Shown here piece by piece: positions 26,362-35,573 of a stretch of DNA of 56,397 nucleotides. Made by a program: the position numbers and the translations under genes. Below the pieces are notes generated by a model, which had not been told where the DNA came from, made no database searches, and saw only the letters and a list, made by a program, of their open reading frames with translations. The stretch comes from Candidatus Rifleibacteriota bacterium (GTDB lineage Bacteria > Muiribacteriota > Ozemobacteria > Ozemobacterales > Ozemobacteraceae): assembly GCA_018818125.1 (NCBI GenBank), contig JAHISQ010000129.1, positions 1 to 56,397 on the forward strand, written 5' to 3'. The number at the start of each line of letters is the position of its first letter. Position 1 is the first letter of the stretch.

Positions 26362-26943
26362 GTGAAGACCAGACTACGATCGATAATAGAAAGAGTTGTG
26401 ACCTACGGTCTGATTGCGGCAGCAATCAGTGGGTTGTTGTATTTTCTGGGCTCGGTAAACCGTCTGCAACGCCAGTCGATTGCCGACAAGAGCCAGGAAT
26501 TGGTCACACTCAACAAAAAACTTGAAGAATCACAGACTGAATTTGCAAAACGGCGACAACAGGTTGCCGATATAACAACTCAACTGCGCGATAAGCGCCA
26601 GGAAGTTAAGGACAAATTTGAAAAACTGCTTGAGAATGCCTCAAATTACACAATTTTCATAGAGCAGGTCCAGCGCAAAGCTCGAGCGCTCGAAATTCAT
26701 ATTCAGGATTCCACATATAAGCCACCGGCACCGGTTGCGGGCGCAGGATCCAGCTATCTGGAATTCCGATTTGATCTGAGAATTCGTGGCGCATACAACA
26801 AGCTGAAGCAATTCTTATGGGAAATTGAAAACTCACTTGGCAGGCTGGTTAAAATTTCGCAAATCGAAATAGTTCCACCGTTGAGCGATTCGCAGGGCAA
26901 TATGTCGATGAAACTAACTTTATCGACCTTCTTTTTACCCTGA
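26362..26943 (+). CDS. pilO: PilO-like pilus assembly protein
   Basis: This is a 193-residue bitopic membrane protein: a short basic N-terminus, one membrane helix (about 13-32), a coiled coil (about 35-90) and a periplasmic domain whose FDLRIRGAYNKLKQFLWEIENSLGRLVKI stretch fits the PilO fold in which a small residue-spaced helix pairs with PilN. It starts at GTG 26362 with AAGGAA upstream; the nearby ATG at 26357 runs into a stop at once. Sequence is divergent, so the name rests partly on gene order. Confidence 0.78.
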   Translation: MKTRLRSIIERVVTYGLIAAAISGLLYFLGSVNRLQRQSIADKSQELVTLNKKLEESQTEFAKRRQQVADITTQLRDKRQEVKDKFEKLLENASNYTIFIEQVQRKARALEIHIQDSTYKPPAPVAGAGSSYLEFRFDLRIRGAYNKLKQFLWEIENSLGRLVKISQIEIVPPLSDSQGNMSMKLTLSTFFLP

Positions 26944-26964
26944 TCGGCGATACAAGGAAAACGC

Positions 26965-27597
26965 ATGACTCAGAATGAATTTCTTGATTACTGTAAAAAG
27001 AATAAGATGGTAGCTTTCGGCGTACCGCTGATAGTGTTCGTTCTGCTACTCGACAACCTGGTGCTCAAACCGGCCCGTCAGAAAAAAGCTGACGAAGCTC
27101 GCGGCATAACCACCCAATCTGCACCGGCAAACCCTGCTGTTGCATTGGCACCAGGAGCTCCCGCCAGCGAAAAAGGACCACTGGCACCGCCAAAACCGCT
27201 GGCGCCAGTTTCTTACCTGCCGCTGTCAGACGCCGTCGACAGCAGATTTGCAGCAATGCAAAGTTATCCGTATGGTCATGGACGCAATGTCTTCACCGGT
27301 ATCGCCGCAAAGGGCATTGAGATAATGCCAACCTTCACAGATGAAGGAGTAGAAGAAGAAAAAGAAGAAGTCTTTGAGCGTCCAGACATCACCTATCATG
27401 GCTTTTTTACGGTAGGCAACGACCGCGTCGCTATTCTACGTTTCGCCGACGAACTACTATTGACCAAGGTTGGCGGCGCGCTTAAACGCACTCCGTTTTT
27501 CCTAAGGTCGGTTTTTCCAGAAAAAATTGTAATTTCAGACGCCACCGAATCGATCAAAGAGTTCGAAGTTTCGCTCTCTGATAAACCTAAGGACTAG
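26965..27597 (+). CDS. PilP/GspC-like bitopic protein
   Basis: This is a 210-residue protein with a short cytoplasmic N-terminus, one membrane helix (about 16-34), a Pro/Ala-rich linker (about 45-85) and a small C-terminal beta domain (about 135-205, starting DITYHGFFTVGNDRVAIL). The layout matches PilP or GspC, which connects the inner-membrane platform to the secretin. It lacks an obvious lipobox, unlike classical PilP. A secretin gene would normally follow but does not. AAGGAAAA precedes the ATG. Confidence 0.68.
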   Translation: MTQNEFLDYCKKNKMVAFGVPLIVFVLLLDNLVLKPARQKKADEARGITTQSAPANPAVALAPGAPASEKGPLAPPKPLAPVSYLPLSDAVDSRFAAMQSYPYGHGRNVFTGIAAKGIEIMPTFTDEGVEEEKEEVFERPDITYHGFFTVGNDRVAILRFADELLLTKVGGALKRTPFFLRSVFPEKIVISDATESIKEFEVSLSDKPKD

Positions 27598-27602
27598 CTG
27601 CA

Positions 27603-28919
27603 ATGGATCATGCAACCCTGAAAAAGCTGTTTCAGGATCGCGACAAAAGCGTCAGGCTGTTCTGCCTGAAATGCATGCTGCGCGATCGACTCGAAAATGT
27701 AGACGAATACATTCTCGAAGGTCTTCGCGACGGACGCCCGGAAATTGTGGCTGCCGCCATGAAAGCTGCCAGACTGACCAGCAACCCTGAAGTCTTTGGC
27801 ATGATCATCACCTATCTTGAGTCGCCCAACACGATTCTGCGTAGTGAAGCTCTACATTCAATGTATGGCCGCAATCAGCCGGCAATCAAAACAGCTATCT
27901 GTGACTTTCTCAAAAATGAAGAAGATCCTTCTCTGGTAGCTACTGGCATCAAAGTGATTGGCTCCTTCAAGTCGGCTGAGTTTCTTCCTCTGCTAAAGGC
28001 TTTTTTGAACTTTGCCGATGAACGGGTCAGAGCAAACGCGGTCGAAGCTCTTGGTGATATCGAAAATCCAGAAACAGTAGAAGTCTTAAAAGTTCTGGTC
28101 GCAGACCGTAACAATCGCGTTCGTGCCAATGCCCTGAAAGCGCTATGGCAGAGGGGCATTCGTTTTGGCTTGAATACGCTTCCCGAAGAACTGCGCTCAC
28201 CGAACACCAGAAAACGTGCTTCCGTGGCATACATCCTCGGTGAGATACAGGAAGATCGTTCTCTTGACCTGCTTGTCGGATTGCTCAACGATATCTCGCC
28301 GACTGTGCGTAACCGCGCCGTTCTTAGCATTGGAAAAATTGGCTCAGCGCGCGTAATCAGCCAGCTAATAGATTCCTTCATGCATGAAGACGAGAGCAAT
28401 ATCCGTGACACCATAATTAAAACGGCGCTTCAGCTCAACCAGGATCTGGCGCTGGCACGCCTGGTCGAAAAGTTCAGTCGCGAAGAGAATGCGCGCATAC
28501 GCGCAATGATGATAAAGAGCGTGGGCAGGGCAGAAGATGCCAAATCAATAGTGTTGTTGGCAAGAGCCCTACGCGATAGTGACGGCAGAGTCAGAGCCAA
28601 TGCAGTTGATTCGATCGGGCAGCTTGAAGACCCGCAATACTCCGATCTGCTTTTCCCTTTGCTGAACGACTCACACAATCGAGTACGCAGTAATGCCGCG
28701 ACTGCTTTATGGAAACTGGGTGGAACCGGCGCGGTTCTTACTCTCAAACAGATGTTACGCTCTTCTCACAAACAAATGCGCTCTTCTGCCGCCTGGGCGC
28801 TTGGAGAAATCGGTGCGCTGCAATTCAGCGATGTTTTGCAGGATCTTACCAGCGACGCCGATCCGGATGTAAGAAGATGTGCATTAAAAGCACTGGCAAA
28901 ACTTTCAAAAATAACTTAG
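27603..28919 (+). CDS. HEAT-repeat protein in the pilus operon
   Basis: This 438-residue soluble protein is built almost wholly of HEAT/PBS-lyase-like repeats (about ten to twelve), with regular signatures such as DERVRANAVEALGDI, DRNNRVRANALKALW and DSDGRVRANAVDSIGQ. No signal peptide, membrane helix or enzyme motif is present. It begins five bases after the PilP-like gene and is followed after 38 bases by the first of two large TPR genes. A role as cytoplasmic adaptor for pilus assembly is inferred from position. Confidence 0.87.
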   Translation: MDHATLKKLFQDRDKSVRLFCLKCMLRDRLENVDEYILEGLRDGRPEIVAAAMKAARLTSNPEVFGMIITYLESPNTILRSEALHSMYGRNQPAIKTAICDFLKNEEDPSLVATGIKVIGSFKSAEFLPLLKAFLNFADERVRANAVEALGDIENPETVEVLKVLVADRNNRVRANALKALWQRGIRFGLNTLPEELRSPNTRKRASVAYILGEIQEDRSLDLLVGLLNDISPTVRNRAVLSIGKIGSARVISQLIDSFMHEDESNIRDTIIKTALQLNQDLALARLVEKFSREENARIRAMMIKSVGRAEDAKSIVLLARALRDSDGRVRANAVDSIGQLEDPQYSDLLFPLLNDSHNRVRSNAATALWKLGGTGAVLTLKQMLRSSHKQMRSSAAWALGEIGALQFSDVLQDLTSDADPDVRRCALKALAKLSKIT

Positions 28920-28957
28920 ACTAACAGGCGGTCATACTTGGAGAAAATGAGGAAGTC

Positions 28958-31546
28958 ATGAACCGCTTAAAATTTACACCAATCGTTCTACTTACAGTGC
29001 TCGCTCTGATTGCGAGCGTTTGTGCTTTTGCCGTATCTGATGAAGCTCGCGAGCTCAATCGCAAGGGGATGCTGGCAATATCGGGCGGTCATCACCAGGA
29101 AGCTGTCCAGCAGCTCAAACAGGCGATGCAGCTTGAACCAGAATGGGCTGAGCCCTACTACAACGCAGCACAGCTCATGCGTCTTCGCAATAACCACGAA
29201 GAAATGGGTAAAGCTTTGCGAAAGGCGGTTTCGCTTGAACCTGCCAATCAAACTTATGTCGATGCATATGTAAAACTTCTCAAAGAAAACCTGCAGGGCG
29301 CTGAAAAAAGTAAAAATCAGAGTGAAATCAAGCGTCTGCGCCAGGAAATATTGAGAGTAGATCCAGGCGAGCTTAATGTCGGACTGAAAATACTTGATGA
29401 GCTCATGAGCGCCGGCAACCTCGATCAGGCTGCTGATATCGCCGAAGGACTTCTCGAAAAAAACACGGCTCTACGGACCAAATATGATTCCGAAAATATG
29501 GGCGAGCTTTTTTACATTCTCGGAAAAATTGCTCTGCAGCGCAACAATCTCACCGATGCCAGAAACTATGCCGACAATGCCAGCAAGTATTCGATGGCCA
29601 GGCCTGACAGCGCCAAAAATTTGCTGTCTGAAGTGCGCGAAAAACAGGCAGCAGCAGTTTCGCTACTGCTGACCCAGGCACAGGAGCAGGCCTCATCCGG
29701 TGACAACGCCGGCGCGATAACCACACTCATGCGTGCCGATGAAATAACACCAAATAACGAGCTGGTTCAGCAGGAACTAAGCAAACTTCAAAGTTCTCGC
29801 GATGCAAAATCTGCCATGATAGACGCCCAAAAACTGGTAAAAAACGGCAGCTGGCTGGAAGCGAGAGACATGCTTGAGTATGTGGTCTCAGTTGACGCAG
29901 GCAACAGCGAAGCGCAAAATCTGCTAAAACAGGCTGTAGAAAAAGAAACCGCGCTGATGAAAATTCTGGAAAGAGGCGAACGCCTGCCCAGATATTCCGA
30001 AGACCGCGCCGGACTGGTCGAAGGCTTTTTACGCCGCGGCAAACAATTTCTCGATGCCGGCAACCAGAAAGATGCGATGACATCCCTCAGCCGTGGCATG
30101 GCTATTCTTGAGCTCGACTCCGGTCTTAAGCGCTTTATTCCTAAATTTCAGACCGAGTTGAGCAAAATTCAGGTTGAAGACGACAAAAAAGATCTCTGGC
30201 GTAAAGGCACCGAAGCCAGAAATGCTTACGAATACGAAGACGCTCTCAAATGTCTAGACAAGTTGCCGCGCAACTACGACGTGCAACTGCCCAGCTTGCT
30301 GGCGGAGTGCTACTGGAAAACCGGAGATCAGGAACAGGCACTCACCATGGCCCGCTACCAGCTGACCATTCAAAAAGACAATAACCGCGCAAAATTTATC
30401 CTTGGCTCGATTTTTCTTGAAAGAGGCGAAAAAGAGTCAGCCTTCAACTATTTCATGGAAATATACGATTCTGACCCCGAGTATCCTGAACTTAAGGATA
30501 AGCTGCTGCAGTCGAGCGCAGCAAAGTGGAAAACAGTGTTTCCGATACTGATAATACTTCTTCTGGGCTGGATTGCCTACGCTCTTTACAAATATCTGCC
30601 CGAATACAACAAGAACTCTTCTTTGCGCAAGGCAAAGAGTTTCCTCAAAAAAGAAATGCATGAGGAGTGTATCAACGAACTGGTTAAGATTAAGCGACTT
30701 CCCAATCTCACAGATTTTGATGGCGCTTTGATCTCGCGCATACTCGCCCAGGCCTATCTTAAAAGAGGTATTTACGACCGCGCCATCGGCGAGTGCAAAC
30801 ATCTTATTTCTATAAGCACGAAAGACGAAGAAGCTCATTCCTGGCTTGGCTATGCTTACCTGGGACGCCGCATGCTTTCTCCAGAAAGTCTTCCTGAACT
30901 TTTGAACCTTTACCAGAAAGACCCACGCAATATCGCGCTGGTATCGCTTCTGGGCTCTCACTACACGCAATCAAAAAACCTGAATGACGACGGTGTGAAA
31001 ATCCTTGAACAATGGCTCAATCTTGACCCTAACAACCCCGAGGTGCTCAAACCACTTGGCCGCTATTATCTCAAAAAAGCCCGCAGTGACGACAATGCCA
31101 TGAAAGTGTTCCAGAAAATGATGGAATTCGGTTCACCAGAACCAGAGTTTCTGCTCGGGGTTGCCAAAATTCACCTCAAGCTCAGGCAATTCGACAGCTG
31201 CCTGCAGTTATGCGAACAGGTCATTAACGGCGATGTAAACAACGAACTGGTGCATTCGGTATTACGTGAAGCTTACCACAAGCAGAGTCGTCTCGACGAG
31301 CTGCTCGAAATTTACGGAAACTTTCTACAGAACAACCCCTATAATGTTGCTTTCCAGAACGGTTTGAGGGATGCGCAAAAGTTGGCCGGGCACGAAACTG
31401 CCCGCAAAAGTCAACAACCCGCGACACAGGTTACTCCCGAACAAACGCCAGAAGTAGCTTCTGACCAGATTCTCTGCCCGAACTGTCAGCAGATAAATTC
31501 ATCAAAAGAATATTGCTGCCAGCATTGCGGCCAGAATCTTGCCTGA
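28958..31546 (+). CDS. Large transmembrane TPR protein with C-terminal zinc ribbon
   Basis: This is an 862-residue protein with a signal peptide (about 1-25), TPR and coiled-coil repeats to about residue 520, a membrane helix at about 526-545 (beginning FPILIILLLGW), more TPR repeats to about 800, and a C-terminal zinc ribbon (CPNC at 840-843, CQHC at 854-857). A cleaved signal followed by one stop-transfer helix would place the first half in the periplasm and the second half, including the zinc ribbon, in the cytoplasm. The function is unknown. TGAGGAAG precedes the ATG. It ends close to, and is read with, a second protein of the same layout. Confidence 0.85.
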   Translation: MNRLKFTPIVLLTVLALIASVCAFAVSDEARELNRKGMLAISGGHHQEAVQQLKQAMQLEPEWAEPYYNAAQLMRLRNNHEEMGKALRKAVSLEPANQTYVDAYVKLLKENLQGAEKSKNQSEIKRLRQEILRVDPGELNVGLKILDELMSAGNLDQAADIAEGLLEKNTALRTKYDSENMGELFYILGKIALQRNNLTDARNYADNASKYSMARPDSAKNLLSEVREKQAAAVSLLLTQAQEQASSGDNAGAITTLMRADEITPNNELVQQELSKLQSSRDAKSAMIDAQKLVKNGSWLEARDMLEYVVSVDAGNSEAQNLLKQAVEKETALMKILERGERLPRYSEDRAGLVEGFLRRGKQFLDAGNQKDAMTSLSRGMAILELDSGLKRFIPKFQTELSKIQVEDDKKDLWRKGTEARNAYEYEDALKCLDKLPRNYDVQLPSLLAECYWKTGDQEQALTMARYQLTIQKDNNRAKFILGSIFLERGEKESAFNYFMEIYDSDPEYPELKDKLLQSSAAKWKTVFPILIILLLGWIAYALYKYLPEYNKNSSLRKAKSFLKKEMHEECINELVKIKRLPNLTDFDGALISRILAQAYLKRGIYDRAIGECKHLISISTKDEEAHSWLGYAYLGRRMLSPESLPELLNLYQKDPRNIALVSLLGSHYTQSKNLNDDGVKILEQWLNLDPNNPEVLKPLGRYYLKKARSDDNAMKVFQKMMEFGSPEPEFLLGVAKIHLKLRQFDSCLQLCEQVINGDVNNELVHSVLREAYHKQSRLDELLEIYGNFLQNNPYNVAFQNGLRDAQKLAGHETARKSQQPATQVTPEQTPEVASDQILCPNCQQINSSKEYCCQHCGQNLA

Positions 31547-31557
31547 GGAAACCAGCC

Positions 31558-34500
31558 CTGAATCAATCGACCCGTAAAACAGTTATCGGCAGAACCATGA
31601 CCCTCATGGGTCTATGCCTGCTTGCTGTGTTTATGCTGCTCCCGAACAGCATGATTCAGGCGCGCACAGAAGAGGATTACGCCACACTGCGCAAGTTCCT
31701 TAGTGCCAGAATGTATGGCGAGGCGTATCTGGAACTGATTCGCATGGAAATGGCTGTAGACGAATTCGATCCCAAGCTTGAGAAGTTGCGCAAAGACTTG
31801 CTCGAACGGACGAGAGAGCGCCTGGGCAAGCAGGCTCGCGTGAATCCAGATGATCCGACAATTTTTACAATTCTTGCTGACATCAGTTTTCACGAAGGAA
31901 AACTCGAAGAGGCCTCAATGCATTGCACCAAAGCCATCCAGAACAAAGGCGGACCGACAGCCAACTACGTCTTTGCAAAAGTTTTGTTTCGCCGTGGCAA
32001 TCTGGCGCAAGCATTTGATCAGATGGCGACAGTGCTTGAAAGCATGCCTGATTCGCCAGTAGTTTTCGAAGATTTTCAATTTCTGTATTCTTGTAAAAAC
32101 TACGGTATAGCGACCGCACGCAAGCTCAGCAAAAATTCAAATTTTATCAAACGTGCAACACCTGTTGCCGGAGATACGGGTTTGCCTCAGGTTCCAGAGA
32201 GCCCGTTTGAAAATGATCCAACCACTACCACAACAGCTGTGCTGGCTCAGACCACGGTGGAGCCCGACAACACCACAGCCATTGATTACGCTCGGGTAAA
32301 CGCCCCAGACGAAGGTCCGTTGCCAGATGACCCGGACATAGACTCAGGTGGTGATGAAACCGAAGAACCCACAGATGTGGGAGATGACGACGACTTCACC
32401 GAGCCGACAGACCCGGATGACAACACGGTCATAGCCAGACCAATGCCCGAGCCCCCCCCCGCACAGGTAGCTTCACCTGCTCGCGACCCTGAGATTGAGC
32501 GCATTCAAAAGGCTGAATACTGGCTTAAACAGGCAGAAGGGCAATTTAACAACCGCAACTATGACGATGCCAAAAACAATCTTGAACGAGCCGTCGAGAT
32601 GTATCCAGAGATACCAGGGCAGGACAAAATAAAAAGCAATATCGACAAAAAATTCGATCTCTTCAAGCGCTATCGTGAGGCAAAAGATCTATACGAGCTT
32701 GAGAAATATGACAAGGCTCTTCCAGTTCTAATGGAAGCCTACAAAGAAGAACCAGACAGATTCAAAGAAGCGCCATTTTACATTGGCAAAAGTTACATTC
32801 TTCGCTCAACCCCGGATCTCGACAAGGGCATTGAATATCTAAACATAGTGCTTAAAAATCCCGACCTGGAACCACTGCTGCGGCGAGACATTGAATGGAC
32901 AAAGCTCGAACTTTTATACGCCCTCGGGCAATACGAACAAGCAGATGCTATTTTCCAAAATTTCCGCAAAAATGAAGAGGCTTTTGCCAAAAACCAGCCA
33001 AACTTCAATCAGATGCGCATTGGCATCTGGTATAATCTCAACAGCTTCTGGGTGCATGCTGGTCTCGGAATTTTCATGTTCCTGTTTCTCATAGTATTTT
33101 TACTGCAGTTGTTGCCAGCCATATCCATGTCGCTTTCAGATCCGCTTAAGAGTGCCAGGTATGCTTTCGACAAAATGAAGTATGACAAAACCATCAGCAT
33201 AGCTGAAAAGGCACTGTCGAAAAAGCAACCCGTACAGATTGAACGGGAACTTATCGAAATTCTTGTAAAAACTCATTTCGAGCTCAAGAACTACGTTCGT
33301 TGTCAGGAAAACGCGCGGCGACTGCTGGAAAAATTTCCAACCAACAATGTTGCCTGGGGCTTCCTTGCAAAATCTTCAATAGCTTGTCACGACACATCAA
33401 GTGAGGCTATTGCCATGTATGAGACTATTTACAAAGAAAACCCCGGTAAAACCGAATACCTGCCAATTTTAGCCCGACACTACGCCAAAACACGAAATTA
33501 TACGGTTGAAGCGATGGGAATACTGATCACCTGCTATCAGACCGGCATTCGCGAATCCGAGATAACACTGGCCCTTGCACAGGGCTACGTTCATAATCGC
33601 TCGATGGGCAGCGAAATCATAACTCTGCTTGAAGAAGCACTCAAAATACAGGATCTGGTAGAGTTTCGCGAACTGCTGGCGCGCAACTATTCAAAGTCCG
33701 GCCAGTTTTCAGATGCAGCACGAGAATGTATCAAGGTGCTTAACGAAAACATCAATAATATGGGCATTCATGTGGTCTACACCTCTTCCATGAAAAAGCT
33801 GAAGATGCTCGATGAAGCAGTTTCGCAATACAAGGAATTCCTGCAACGATACCCTGGCAATGAGCAACTCAGCGAGATTCTCAGCGGCCTGAAAAAAGAT
33901 GCTTCCGACTTTTCTGGCAGCGAAAACGACAACTACATGACCGACATACCGGATGAATTGCCAATGCCGGATCTGCCAGACACAGACATGTCTTCAGGTT
34001 TTTCGGCAAGCGACATAGACATCGAGAACTTCGTAGAGCCTCCTCCAGAAGGGTTTGAAGCTGACGAGTCCACCAACATTCCAATTCCTGATTTCCTAAA
34101 GGAAGCGTTAAGACCTGAGCTTGCCGACCAACCAGAAACACCGAAACTCCATTCACCAGAAAAAGCTTCTGCAAATGTGGCTAAGCATACTACCGAGTTA
34201 CCCACTCTTGATCCATTTGCCGATGCCGACTCTTTTCTGGATGAGTTTGCCGGTGACCTGCCGGAAGAACTGGGTGGCCCTACAGCTGACGCAGAGATTG
34301 ACGAATTCGCTTCTAAAAACATGATTAACGAAGAAGATTTAATCGAAAGCCTACCTCCAGAACGTTCTACCGAACGGCCTGTCGAGCTTCCTGCAAATCG
34401 TCCTACTGAACTTTCAACGGCATCTTTTGACAAGTCGGGCAGAAATAGCTCTAGCGGTTCGCAACAGAATCTTGTTCTGGCTCGCGAAAAAGCTCAGCGC

Positions 34501-34824
34501 CAAAAATGGGATGAAGTCATTGAGATACTCAGCCCTGACTTCGCATCTAACCGGGACAAAGAAACTGGCGTACTGCTGGCCAATGCCATGCTACAGAAAA
34601 ACAGCCCGGTTATGGCCATGGAAATACTCGACACCCTTGATTTCGACCCTGAAATCATGGCAGAAAACATCAAAAGCATTCTTTATCGAACTGGTGTAGC
34701 ACTAGAGGCTGCGAAAAAATACCCCGAAGCGCTCAAAATGTATGACACAATCTGCAATGTCGATATCAACTACAAAGACACCTTCGACCGGTCAGACAAG
34801 CTCTACGGCCGCAAACAGGATTAA
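31558..34824 (+). CDS. Very large transmembrane TPR protein with acidic linkers
   Basis: About 1,090 residues. A basic segment and hydrophobic stretch (MTLMGLCLLAVFML) form a signal sequence. TPR repeats follow, then a Thr/Asp/Glu-rich linker (about 200-310), further TPRs, a membrane helix at about 498-523 (beginning WVHAGLGIFMF), more TPRs, a long acidic proline-containing region (about 790-940) and final TPRs. The start is uncertain. The frame is open from TTG 31513. A TGAGGAA site sits about ten bases before CTG 31558, which would give the signal peptide its basic N-region. The first ATG is 31597. The layout mirrors the preceding gene product. Function unknown. Confidence 0.8.
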   Translation: MNQSTRKTVIGRTMTLMGLCLLAVFMLLPNSMIQARTEEDYATLRKFLSARMYGEAYLELIRMEMAVDEFDPKLEKLRKDLLERTRERLGKQARVNPDDPTIFTILADISFHEGKLEEASMHCTKAIQNKGGPTANYVFAKVLFRRGNLAQAFDQMATVLESMPDSPVVFEDFQFLYSCKNYGIATARKLSKNSNFIKRATPVAGDTGLPQVPESPFENDPTTTTTAVLAQTTVEPDNTTAIDYARVNAPDEGPLPDDPDIDSGGDETEEPTDVGDDDDFTEPTDPDDNTVIARPMPEPPPAQVASPARDPEIERIQKAEYWLKQAEGQFNNRNYDDAKNNLERAVEMYPEIPGQDKIKSNIDKKFDLFKRYREAKDLYELEKYDKALPVLMEAYKEEPDRFKEAPFYIGKSYILRSTPDLDKGIEYLNIVLKNPDLEPLLRRDIEWTKLELLYALGQYEQADAIFQNFRKNEEAFAKNQPNFNQMRIGIWYNLNSFWVHAGLGIFMFLFLIVFLLQLLPAISMSLSDPLKSARYAFDKMKYDKTISIAEKALSKKQPVQIERELIEILVKTHFELKNYVRCQENARRLLEKFPTNNVAWGFLAKSSIACHDTSSEAIAMYETIYKENPGKTEYLPILARHYAKTRNYTVEAMGILITCYQTGIRESEITLALAQGYVHNRSMGSEIITLLEEALKIQDLVEFRELLARNYSKSGQFSDAARECIKVLNENINNMGIHVVYTSSMKKLKMLDEAVSQYKEFLQRYPGNEQLSEILSGLKKDASDFSGSENDNYMTDIPDELPMPDLPDTDMSSGFSASDIDIENFVEPPPEGFEADESTNIPIPDFLKEALRPELADQPETPKLHSPEKASANVAKHTTELPTLDPFADADSFLDEFAGDLPEELGGPTADAEIDEFASKNMINEEDLIESLPPERSTERPVELPANRPTELSTASFDKSGRNSSSGSQQNLVLAREKAQRQKWDEVIEILSPDFASNRDKETGVLLANAMLQKNSPVMAMEILDTLDFDPEIMAENIKSILYRTGVALEAAKKYPEALKMYDTICNVDINYKDTFDRSDKLYGRKQD
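32452..32460 (+). repeat. Nine-cytosine homopolymer inside the large TPR gene
   Basis: A run of nine C residues encodes the Pro-rich stretch PEPPPAQ of the acidic linker. Gain or loss of one C would shift the frame and truncate the protein after about 300 residues, ahead of its membrane helix. Confidence 0.85.
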
Positions 34825-34842
34825 AGACACTGTGACTCGCCG

Positions 34843-35415
34843 CTAGAATTTTCCCATCAGCAATTCGCAGTTCAGTGCCAGGCCCTCTATTCTGATGCCC
34901 GTCGCACCGGCAAATGTGTAACCAGCACCAAATTCGAGTATGATATGGCGACTCAGCGGCAGAGCTCCCAGGATCATCGGTTCAAAATAAGTGAATGAGC
35001 CCTGAGTCATAACAAGCCCACCAATGCTGGTGCGCAGATTGTAATTGCCACCCCCGAGTGTAACCCGCCACTTGACCCGTGAATCTTCACGAAACGAATC
35101 TTCAAGAGTAAGGCCAACCATGTCGAGATTAAATTTGAGGGCGCGACCGTTAAGCGTTCCTGAAGAATAGATTAAGCCAAGTTCAGGATCCCGTAAGCGA
35201 CCGGCAAACAAACGTACGCCCCATAGCGTCATATCGCCGCCAAAATCATCGGGAGCACGCACTCTTTTGTATTTCATCAACGGACCAATGCCGCTGGTAA
35301 TATCCATGCTCTGAGGGCGTGAATCCATCAGCAGAGTTGGCCCGGTTGCCGCTCCTGCCACGCTAACCAGTAAAACCATCATGCAAAGCGACAGAAAGAT
35401 TTTAACATTATTCAT
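34843..35415 (-). CDS. Predicted outer-membrane beta-barrel-like protein
   Basis: This 190-residue exported protein has a signal peptide (about 1-22, ending SVAGA). The rest alternates polar and hydrophobic residues in short strands with glycine and aromatic residues (for example WRVTLGGGNYNLRT, then HIILEFGAGYTFAG), as expected of a small outer-membrane barrel. The C-terminal residue is Phe, which fits the BAM recognition signal. The frame is open upstream to 35532, but ATG 35415 begins the signal peptide. It points away from the solute-binding/OmpA operon and ends 18 bases from the convergent TPR gene. I recognise no family. Confidence 0.65.
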   Translation of the reverse strand: MNNVKIFLSLCMMVLLVSVAGAATGPTLLMDSRPQSMDITSGIGPLMKYKRVRAPDDFGGDMTLWGVRLFAGRLRDPELGLIYSSGTLNGRALKFNLDMVGLTLEDSFREDSRVKWRVTLGGGNYNLRTSIGGLVMTQGSFTYFEPMILGALPLSRHIILEFGAGYTFAGATGIRIEGLALNCELLMGKF

Positions 35416-35489
35416 ATCAGAGCCTATCGGCATTTTGCTAAGAACAGTAAACAGCCGCGCTACTGAAAAAGGTTGATTTGCCGTGCCAG

Positions 35490-35520
35490 TTGTCGTTATT
35501 ATATTAGTTTCTGATATACT
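35490..35520 (+). promoter_or_regulatory. Extended -10 promoter of the SBP-OmpA/PspA/ABC operon
   Basis: An extended -10 (TGA-TATACT, hexamer 35515-35520) lies about 55 bases before the first gene. The best -35 match, TTGTCG at 35490-35495, is 19 bases away, so activity may rely on the extended -10 or an activator. The 158-base gap between the divergent genes holds no other gene. Confidence 0.45.
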
Positions 35521-35573
35521 CGCACCGATCATATAGTTTTTTTCGAATTACAGGTAATAGCAGGAGGATATAA

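Noticed and set aside
33933..34433. A 166-codon minus-strand frame rich in Ser and Gly
   Set aside because: It lies opposite the acidic linker of the large TPR gene. Its composition is the mirror of that region and resembles no protein family.
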